Below, piece after piece: positions 1 to 5,789 of a stretch of 8,728 bases of DNA. Made by a program: the position numbers and the translations under genes. A model generated the notes under the pieces. The model did not search any database and was not told the origin of the DNA. It saw only the letters and a list, made by a program, of their open reading frames with translations. The stretch's first letter is position 1. Each line of letters opens with the position of its first letter. Source of the DNA: Chersky-840 sp036511675 (GTDB lineage Bacteria > Actinomycetota > Acidimicrobiia > Acidimicrobiales > UBA8190); the NCBI GenBank assembly GCA_036511675.1, contig DATCBU010000012.1:1-8728 (forward strand). The letters run 5' to 3'.

Positions 1-1
1 T

Positions 2-409
2 CCCGCCGTCCGAGGCCACCAACCAGTAGCCACCGCCGTCGGGGGTCGCCGCCATGCCGACGATGGGCTTGGTGAGCCGCAGATTTCCGGTCGACCCGTA
101 GAACCCGGCGTCGCCGAAGGAGAAGACCCCGCCGTCCGAGGCCACCAACCAGTAGCCACCGCCGTCGGGGGTCGCCGCCATGCCGACGATGGGCTTGGTG
201 AGCGCGAGGTCGCCGGTGGACCCGTGGAACCCGGCGTCGCCGAAGGTGAAGATCCCGCCGTCCGAGGCCACCAACCAATAGCCCTTGGACGACGGCGTGG
301 GCGCCATGCCGACGATGGGTCGATCGAGTGGCTTCCCTCCCATCGATCCGTAGAAACCCATCTGCCCGAACGAGAAGATGCCGCCGTCGGAGGCCACGGT
401 CCAGTACCC
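2..409 (-). repeat. Tandem 126-bp repeats encoding 42-residue GYWLVASDGG-type units (three full, one cut by the window edge)
   Basis: Units begin at GYW at residues 754, 796, 838 and 880 of the S53 peptidase, an exact 42-residue period. The consensus runs GYWLVASDGGIFxFGDAG, then FYGSTGxLxLTKPIVGMA, then ATPDGG. The first unit is the most diverged (GYWTVASDGG, FGQMGF). The last two repeat starts share a perfect 75-bp match (2-76 against 128-202). The W/YW, DGG, FG and G-rich turns suggest beta-strand units such as propeller blades, which is an inference. Similar repeats are familiar from secreted actinobacterial proteins. The array is cut by the left edge, so the total copy number is unknown. 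Confidence 0.95.
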
Positions 410-2668
410 ACGGGGCCCGAGGTAGGTGAAAGGCATGATGCCGTCGAAGCCCAGCGCATCGTTACCCGCCCGCACGATGATCTCCGACATCGCCCATCCC
501 TGGGTGGGAGACACCGGCGAGACGACCGTCACCGACGACGACGTGACCGACCGGATGGACCCGGGGTTGGCCGGGCCGAAGTCGACCTCGGTCACCCCCG
601 ACAGATTCGATCCCGTCATCGTCACCGTGGTGCCACCCGCGGCGGGGCCCGATGCTGCGGAGATCCCCGTCACCACGGGACAGGTATTCGACGGTGGTGA
701 CCGCAGTCGTCCCACCAGCACGCTGGCGATGGGGGTGCCGAGCCCCGTGGCCAGGTCGTAGCCCGACGTCGCCGAGTAGTAGGGGCCGGCGGGAAGGTGC
801 GGGGCGTTGCTGGGCACGGAGCCGACAGGTTGGTTGTTGCCGACGGTCACGTCGTTGAATCCCGAGCTTCCCCCACATTGCATCTGGTACAGCGGCGGGT
901 TGAGAAAGCCCACCGACGACGACTGACCCTGGTCGGCCAGCGCCGCCAGCGCCGCCCACAACGGCGACGCCATGCTCGTCCCACCGATCCTGACCCATCC
1001 CCCCGAGACACACGAGCAAAACACCGCCAGTCCCGTTCGGGGGTCGCCGTCGGCGGCCACGTCGGGTACCTCGCGGCACGACACCGTGCCCACCCCCGAG
1101 CTCACGGCACACGGCTGGGCACCGGTGAAGGTGTCTTGCGCCTTGGTGTCGGGGCTCTGGACGCCGGGGCCGCGCTGCCAGGCGGGCATGGTCCACATCG
1201 TCGAGTTCCCGCCTCCGCCCGTACCGGTGAGCAGACCGGTGTTCCACACCGACTCGGTCGGGGCCGGGCCTATGGCCGAGATCGTGGTCCCTCCGGCCCC
1301 GGTCACCCACGGTTGGCTGGCGGGGTCGTCGACCTGCAGGCGCGTGTCGACGGAGCTCGGGAAGAGGTAGCAGTCCTCGGATCCTTCGTCACCGGCGGCG
1401 GCGACCACCGTCTGGCCCTGGGCCACCGCTTGCTGGAAGATCGATGACTCCGCCTGGATGTAGGCGGCCGGCAACTGCGCTTCGCACTGGCCCCAGCTGG
1501 TGGAGATCACCTGGGTGCTGTCATCGTCGACCATCCGCAGGTACGTGTCGAGTGGCCCCGTCCCGCCGTTGGGGCCCACGTAGACCTTGACGTTCACACT
1601 CGGAGCCATGCCGATGACCATCTCGATGTCGAGCGCCGCCTCGCCCCCTCCGGGCCCGCTGTTGGGGCTCACCCCCTGCACGCTCACCGAGCTCACCGAG
1701 GCGCCGATGGCCGGCGCGTAACAGTTCTTGAAGGTGGTGATGTCCGAGGGCAGGAACGGCTCCAACTCGTAAACGCCCACCGTCACGCCGGCGCCCTCAT
1801 TGCCCGAGTACAGACTCGAGAACGAGTACGCCGACGCCAGCTGGTCGACCGTCAGTGCACCGCTGCTGGCGCCGTCGGACTGGATCGTGTCCTCGCACCC
1901 CGCCGTGGGGCTGGGACCCGCGGCCCGCGGCTCCGGTGCCGAGCCCGTCCCCGTGTTGCCGGACACCGTGTTGCCGGACACCGTGTTGCCCGACACCGTG
2001 TTGCCGGACACCGTGTTGCCGGACACCGGGGCCCGGTCCCCGGACCGGATGCGCTGGGGCACGGGCCGGCTCAGGTCGTCGAGACCGGTGACCCCGTACA
2101 GCGCACCGGCCAACGCCCCGGGCACGAGCGGCTCGGCGTCAGGGACGCGCACCAGCCGGCCCGAGGGCAGGCGGTACTGCTCGAGCTTGACGTCGAAGGC
2201 CTGGTCGACCTGGGTGGCAGTGCCCGAGATGGGGACGACGAGACCGTTCCCCGAGGTCGGGCCGATGACGAGGCCGCGGCCTGCCAACCATGTCCGCACC
2301 GACGTCAGCGTGGAGGGGCTGGGCCCGAAGTCCTGGGCGAACGCACCCGGTGCGAGGTAGTGACGGAACAACGGCGACCCCGCCGTCGACACCGCCGTGT
2401 CGAAGGCGTCCAGCGCGACCTCGTCGCGCGGCTTGAGCACGACGTCGGCGCGCACCGCCGTCGACGGCGCCACCGCCCGGACCACGCGACTCCCACGGGG
2501 CAGGACGGGCACGCTCTTGGTGGTGCGCACCCAGGCGCGGGGCGCGGCCGGCACCGCCCCGGCGGGGCGTGCCCCGAACGCCGAAGCCGTGACCAAGGAG
2601 CCCGCCAGTGTCGCCAAGCCGATGACCGCCGCGATCCTCCGCCGGTGTCCGGCACGAACGAGGATCAA
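2..2668 (-). CDS. Secreted S53 (sedolisin/kumamolisin-type) serine-carboxyl peptidase with IPT/TIG domain and C-terminal 42-residue repeats; 3' end beyond the left edge
   Basis: The frame is open for 889 codons to the left edge, with no stop codon. Residues 1-38 look like a signal peptide: an R/H-rich start, a hydrophobic stretch at about 12-27, and AxA-type cleavage sites after A30 or A38. Residues about 50-205 match the pro-kumamolisin activation domain (PLFRHYLAPGAFAQDFGP, then a VTGLDD end). A VSGNT repeat linker follows at 215-239. The catalytic domain spans about 255-650. It has the S53 Glu/Asp pair in GEAALDIE (E343, D347), the oxyanion Asp D427 in AAAGDEG, the nucleophile S565 in GGTSMASP, and likely calcium ligands D606 (FNDVT) and D638 (GYDLATGLGTP). 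An IPT/TIG-like immunoglobulin fold spans about 664-748, then 42-residue repeats from 754. S53 enzymes are usually acid-active endopeptidases that self-process; secretion and self-processing here are inferred. The start is probably TTG at 2668, because an in-frame stop (that of rarA) lies 18 nt upstream and no ATG or GTG occurs before the mature protein. Family assignment is firm; substrate is unknown. Confidence 0.9.
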   Translation of the reverse strand, partial: MILVRAGHRRRIAAVIGLATLAGSLVTASAFGARPAGAVPAAPRAWVRTTKSVPVLPRGSRVVRAVAPSTAVRADVVLKPRDEVALDAFDTAVSTAGSPLFRHYLAPGAFAQDFGPSPSTLTSVRTWLAGRGLVIGPTSGNGLVVPISGTATQVDQAFDVKLEQYRLPSGRLVRVPDAEPLVPGALAGALYGVTGLDDLSRPVPQRIRSGDRAPVSGNTVSGNTVSGNTVSGNTVSGNTGTGSAPEPRAAGPSPTAGCEDTIQSDGASSGALTVDQLASAYSFSSLYSGNEGAGVTVGVYELEPFLPSDITTFKNCYAPAIGASVSSVSVQGVSPNSGPGGGEAALDIEMVIGMAPSVNVKVYVGPNGGTGPLDTYLRMVDDDSTQVISTSWGQCEAQLPAAYIQAESSIFQQAVAQGQTVVAAAGDEGSEDCYLFPSSVDTRLQVDDPASQPWVTGAGGTTISAIGPAPTESVWNTGLLTGTGGGGNSTMWTMPAWQRGPGVQSPDTKAQDTFTGAQPCAVSSGVGTVSCREVPDVAADGDPRTGLAVFCSCVSGGWVRIGGTSMASPLWAALAALADQGQSSSVGFLNPPLYQMQCGGSSGFNDVTVGNNQPVGSVPSNAPHLPAGPYYSATSGYDLATGLGTPIASVLVGRLRSPPSNTCPVVTGISAASGPAAGGTTVTMTGSNLSGVTEVDFGPANPGSIRSVTSSSVTVVSPVSPTQGWAMSEIIVRAGNDALGFDGIMPFTYLGPRGYWTVASDGGIFSFGQMGFYGSMGGKPLDRPIVGMAPTPSSKGYWLVASDGGIFTFGDAGFHGSTGDLALTKPIVGMAATPDGGGYWLVASDGGVFSFGDAGFYGSTGNLRLTKPIVGMAATPDGGGYWLVASDGG
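424..679 (-). other. IPT/TIG-like domain region within the S53 peptidase
   Basis: Residues about 664-748 (PVVTGISAASGPAAGGTTVT, then MTGSNLSGVTEVDFG, then SSSVTVVSPVSP) match the pattern of IPT/TIG immunoglobulin-like domains: an opening 'I-x-x-x-S/G-P-x-x-G-G-T-x-V-T-x-x-G-x-N' block followed by a V-x-F-G strand. It links the catalytic domain to the repeats and probably acts as a spacer or carbohydrate/protein-binding module. The call rests on motif resemblance only. Confidence 0.75.
1952..2026 (-). repeat. Five tandem 15-bp units encoding VSGNT pentapeptides
   Basis: Five back-to-back 15-bp units encode five identical VSGNT pentapeptides (residues 215-239 of the S53 peptidase). At least one unit differs by a synonymous Ser codon (TCG for TCC). 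The block sits exactly between the pro-domain and the catalytic domain, followed by a GTGSAPEP stretch. It is probably a flexible, Ser/Thr/Asn-rich linker near the activation cleavage site. The 15-bp period keeps the frame, so copy number could vary by slippage without breaking the gene. Confidence 0.95.
2546..2668 (-). other. Predicted signal peptide of the S53 peptidase and region of its TTG start
   Basis: The first 41 codons encode a basic start (MILVRAGHRRR), a hydrophobic core (IAAVIGLATLAG) and small-residue cleavage sites (ASA before FG, AGA before VP). There is no lipobox cysteine, so a lipoprotein is unlikely. The RRR before the core loosely recalls a Tat signal but lacks the rest of that motif, so Sec export is preferred. 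Two GGAG boxes lie upstream of TTG, with spacings of 3 nt (2672-2675) and 12 nt (2681-2684). Neither is ideal, so the start codon is likely but not certain. Confidence 0.65.
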
Positions 2669-2686
2669 GGTCTCCGTCTTCTCCGT

Positions 2687-4015
2687 CTAGGGGTCGTCGG
2701 CGGTGCCACGGCGCCGTCGCAGGCGTTCTCCGAGCGCCGCCTCGGCTCCGTGATCGCTCGGCTCGTAGTAGACGTGGCCGGCCACCTGGGGAGGACGGTA
2801 GTCCTGTTCGACCCAGCCGCGGGGGTCGTCGTGGGGGTACGCGTAGCCCTCGCCGTGCCCGAGTTCGGTCGCCCCCCGGTAGTGGGCGTCGCGCAGATGG
2901 GTGGGCACATCGGCTCGGGGCCCGTCGCGGGCGTCGGCACGGGCCCGGCCCAGGGCGGTGGTGACCCGGTTCGACTTCGGTGCGCACGCCAGGTACACGA
3001 CGGCTTGGGCCAGGTTGAGCTGCGCCTCGGGCAGTCCCACGAACTCCACCGCCCGGGCCGCGGCGTCCGCCACCACCAGGGCCAGGGGGTCGGCCAGCCC
3101 GACGTCCTCGCTGGCCAGGATCACGAGACGCCGGGCGATGAAACGGGCGTCCTCTCCCCCCTCGAGCATGCGGGCGAACCAGTACAACGCGGCATCGGGG
3201 TCCGATCCCCGGACGGACTTGATCAGCGCGCTCACCTGGTCGTAGTGGGCGTCGGGCCCCTGGTGCAGGAGCCGGCCGGCCCGGGCCCGGTCGACGACGT
3301 CGGTGGTGATGGTCGCACCACCGGCCAGCGCCACGGCCACCTCGAGGGTCCCGAGGGCGGCCCGGGCGTCCCCGTCGGCCACCGACACCATGGCCGTCAC
3401 GGCGTCGCCGTCGGCGAGCGCCTCTTCGGCTCGCAGCCCGCGGCGGATGACCTCGGCCACGTCGTCGTCGGCCAGTGGTTCCAAGCGCCACAAGGTGGCC
3501 CGGCTCAACAGCGGAGAGTTCACCGAGAAGAAGGGATTCTCCGTGGTGGCCCCGATCAGCACCACGAGGCCCTCTTCCACCGCCGGGAGCAGGGCGTCCT
3601 GCTGGGACTTGTTGAAACGGTGGACCTCGTCGACGAACAGGATCGTCCCCCGGCCCTGCTCCCCCAGGAGTCGCCGGGCCTCCTCCACCGCGGCGCGCAC
3701 GTCGGCCACGCCGGCGTTCACCGCCGACAGGGGCACGAAGGTCTTGGCGGTGGTGGCCGCCACCACCTGGGCCAACGTGGTCTTGCCCGTGCCCGCCGGC
3801 CCCCACAGGATGGCCGAGGTGAGCCGGTCCGCCTCGATGAGGACCCGGAGCGGCGCGTCGGGCGCCACCAGGTGCCGCTGGCCCACGATGTCGTCGAGGG
3901 TGCGGGGCCGCAGTCGGGCCGCCAGGGGGGCGCGTTGGCGGAGCCGGTCGACAGCAGCCTGGGCGAAGAGGTCGGGCGCTGCGGTTCCGGCTCGGCGCGG
4001 TGCTCGGCTGGTCAT
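2687..4015 (-). CDS. rarA: Replication-associated recombination protein A (RarA/MgsA), AAA+ ATPase
   Basis: A full-length protein of 442 residues, the usual size for RarA. Near the N-terminus is PDLFAQAAVDRL followed by LAARLRPRTLDDIVGQRHLV, the standard family opening. The AAA+ core has Walker A GPAGTGKTT (72-80), Walker B ILFVDEVHRF (125-134), sensor 1 GATTEN (155-160), a Ser-Arg arginine-finger segment SRATLW (171-176) and the sensor 2 region GDARAAL (215-221). The C-terminal oligomerisation part has the family signatures SALIKSVRGSDPDAALYW (262-279) and HLRDAHYRGATELGHGEGYA (373-392). RarA is related to eukaryotic WRNIP1 and acts in the cytoplasm at stalled replication forks and single-stranded DNA gaps. 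The chosen ATG at 4015 lies 31 nt after the aspS stop. Its ribosome binding site is weak, but the conserved sequence begins soon after it and earlier starts would overlap aspS. The stop is TAG. Confidence 0.95.
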   Translation of the reverse strand: MTSRAPRRAGTAAPDLFAQAAVDRLRQRAPLAARLRPRTLDDIVGQRHLVAPDAPLRVLIEADRLTSAILWGPAGTGKTTLAQVVAATTAKTFVPLSAVNAGVADVRAAVEEARRLLGEQGRGTILFVDEVHRFNKSQQDALLPAVEEGLVVLIGATTENPFFSVNSPLLSRATLWRLEPLADDDVAEVIRRGLRAEEALADGDAVTAMVSVADGDARAALGTLEVAVALAGGATITTDVVDRARAGRLLHQGPDAHYDQVSALIKSVRGSDPDAALYWFARMLEGGEDARFIARRLVILASEDVGLADPLALVVADAAARAVEFVGLPEAQLNLAQAVVYLACAPKSNRVTTALGRARADARDGPRADVPTHLRDAHYRGATELGHGEGYAYPHDDPRGWVEQDYRPPQVAGHVYYEPSDHGAEAALGERLRRRRGTADDP

Positions 4016-4032
4016 CGCTCGGTGTCCCGGTC

Positions 4033-4046
4033 GCCCGGCGCCGGGC
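4033..4046 (-). repeat. Perfect 14-bp palindrome between aspS and rarA
   Basis: GCCCGGCGCCGGGC begins at the base after the aspS TGA and is a perfect inverted repeat. In RNA it could fold as a 5-bp GC stem with a 4-nt loop. No U-tract follows and the rarA ATG is only 17 nt away, so it is not a convincing intrinsic terminator. It could be a small processing or stability hairpin, or chance in GC-rich DNA. Confidence 0.4.
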
Positions 4047-5789
4047 TCAGTCGCCGGCGGGCGTGATGCGCAGACCCAGGTCGCGCAACGCACGGTCCGA
4101 CAACGCCTTGGGGGCGCCGGTCATGGGGTCGGTGCCGGACTGGGTCTTCGGATAGGCGATGACCTCGCGCAGGTTCTCCTCCCCCGACAACACCGCCACG
4201 AAACGGTCCACGCCCACCGCGAACCCGCCGTGCGGGGGGGCGCCGTAGCGGAACGCCCCCAGCAGGAACCCGAAGCGGGCCTCGGCCTCGTCGGGCGTGA
4301 TGCCCAGCGCGGCGAACACCCGGCGCTGGATGTCCTCCCGGTGGATACGGATCGAGCCCGACCCGAGCTCCCAGCCGTTGAGCACGAGGTCATAGGCCTG
4401 CGAGCGCACCTGGGTGGGATCGGTCTCCAGCAGGTCGAGGTCGTCGGGATGCGGCATCGTAAACGGGTGATGGGCGGCCTGGGGGTTGCCCTCGTCGTCG
4501 GTGCCGTCGAAGAGCGGGAACTCCGTCACCCACAAGAACCGCCGCTCCCCCTGGCCCACGGGGGGTCGACCCAGGTCCAGGCGGACCTGGCCCAGGACCT
4601 CGCACGCCAGGCGCCATTCGTCGGCGACCACCAGGACGAGATCACCGGGCACCGCCCCTGTGGCCGCCACCATCCCGGCTCGCTCGCCGTCGGAGAGGAC
4701 CTTGTCGAGCGGTGAGGTCAACGCCGGGGGCACGACCGAGGTGACCTTGAACCAGGCCAGACCCTTGGCCCCGAGCTCCTTGGCCCGGTCCACGAGCCCG
4801 TCGAGCCGGTTGCGCCCCAGCGCGGCGCCGTCGGGCACACAGATGGCTTTGACACACGGGGCGGCGAAGGCGCGCACCTCGGTGCCGGCGAAGACCGGGC
4901 CCAGGTCGACGAGCTCCATGGCGAAGCGCAGGTCGGGCTTGTCCACGCCGAACCGGTCTATGGCGTGGTGCCAGGTCATGGTCTCGATGGCCGAGGGCGC
5001 CTCGCCCACCGCCGCCTCGGTGGCCTCGACCACGGCCACGGTGATGGCTTCTTGGACGTCGCGTTCGGTCACGAACGACGCCTCGATGTCGAGCTGGCTG
5101 AACTCGAACTGGCGATCAGCGCGCAGGTCCTCGTCGCGCAGGCAGCGGGCGATCTGGAAGTACCGGTCCATGCCCGCCACCATGAGCAACTGCTTGGCGA
5201 TCTGCGGACTCTGGGGCAGCACGTAGAACTTGCCGTGGTTCAAGCGCGACGGCACCGCGAACTCGCGCGCTCCTTCGGGGGTGGGGGTCCACAGCAGCGG
5301 TGTCTCCACCTCGCAGAAGCCCTGGCGCACCATGGCCGCCCGCATGGCGCCGAGCACCCGGGCCCGGAGTCGGAGGTTCCGTTGCATGCGCGGTCGTCGC
5401 AGGTCCACGAACCGATACCGAAGGCGCACCGACTCGTCCACCTCGGCCCGGTCGTCGACGGGGAACGGGGGTGGCTCGGCCTGGGCCAGGATCTCGACCT
5501 CGCACTCGGCGAGCTCGACCTCCCCGGTGGGCAGCTCCGGGTTCATCGTCCCCTCGGGGCGCAGGCGCACGGTTCCCTCGACGCGCACCACCCATTCGCT
5601 GCGCACGTCCACCGACCCGTCCACCACGCACTGGACGATGCCGCTGTAGTCGCGCAGGTCCAGGAACGACAGGTGCTCGCCGTGCTCGCGGCGCCGGCCC
5701 ACCCAGCCACATAGCGCCACCCGAGTGTCGACGTGCTCGGCTCGCAGCTCGCCGCACACATGGGTCCGCATCCCCGTCGTGGCCGTCAC
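4047..5789 (-). CDS. aspS: Aspartyl-tRNA synthetase, predicted non-discriminating (Asp-tRNA(Asp)/Asp-tRNA(Asn) ligase)
   Basis: A bacterial-type class II synthetase of 580 residues that charges tRNA with aspartate in the cytoplasm. Residues about 12-105 form the OB-fold anticodon-binding domain (LCGWVGRRREHG). Motif 1 lies around 155-182 (CEVETPLL, TPEGAREFAVPSR). Motif 2 is RCLRDEDLRADRQFEFSQLD (215-234), with F where P is usual in RQPEF. The GAD insertion domain spans about 295-405, and motif 3 is GGFAVGVDRFVAVL (521-534). H36 and G80 align with E. coli L30 and K81. His and Gly at these sites mark non-discriminating enzymes that also charge tRNA(Asn). GTG at 5789 is preferred as the start: it overlaps the hisS stop in GTGA and follows an AAGAGGA box. 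ATG at 5771 (574 residues) would match E. coli's N-terminus better but has no clear ribosome binding site. Confidence 0.97.
   Translation of the reverse strand: MTATTGMRTHVCGELRAEHVDTRVALCGWVGRRREHGEHLSFLDLRDYSGIVQCVVDGSVDVRSEWVVRVEGTVRLRPEGTMNPELPTGEVELAECEVEILAQAEPPPFPVDDRAEVDESVRLRYRFVDLRRPRMQRNLRLRARVLGAMRAAMVRQGFCEVETPLLWTPTPEGAREFAVPSRLNHGKFYVLPQSPQIAKQLLMVAGMDRYFQIARCLRDEDLRADRQFEFSQLDIEASFVTERDVQEAITVAVVEATEAAVGEAPSAIETMTWHHAIDRFGVDKPDLRFAMELVDLGPVFAGTEVRAFAAPCVKAICVPDGAALGRNRLDGLVDRAKELGAKGLAWFKVTSVVPPALTSPLDKVLSDGERAGMVAATGAVPGDLVLVVADEWRLACEVLGQVRLDLGRPPVGQGERRFLWVTEFPLFDGTDDEGNPQAAHHPFTMPHPDDLDLLETDPTQVRSQAYDLVLNGWELGSGSIRIHREDIQRRVFAALGITPDEAEARFGFLLGAFRYGAPPHGGFAVGVDRFVAVLSGEENLREVIAYPKTQSGTDPMTGAPKALSDRALRDLGLRITPAGD

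Noticed and set aside
671..1900. Subtilisin (S8) instead of S53 because of GTSMASP
   Set aside because: The GEAALDIE Glu/Asp pair, the pro-kumamolisin domain and the C-terminal FNDVT...GYDLATGLGTP calcium site are S53 features. No S8 Asp or His catalytic motif was seen.
1952..2026. Possible CRISPR-like array
   Set aside because: The 15-bp units are directly adjacent with no spacers, and they are in frame within a protein.
1800..2360. Plus-strand open frame with repeated LPDTV units
   Set aside because: The repeats are the antisense reading of the VSGNT repeat. The opposite frame encodes a coherent S53 pro-domain and catalytic domain.
2139..3806. Minus-strand open frame of 555 codons in another frame over rarA and the S53 gene
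   Set aside because: It is an out-of-frame reading of rarA and the S53 pro-domain, both of which have clear conserved motifs in their own frames.
4033..4046. Intrinsic terminator after aspS
   Set aside because: No T-tract follows the palindrome and the rarA start is only 17 nt downstream.
2360..4715. Long plus-strand open frames (568 and 470 codons) opposite rarA and aspS
   Set aside because: They overlap each other and lie antisense to conserved genes; the low-complexity composition fits a codon-position GC bias, not a real protein.
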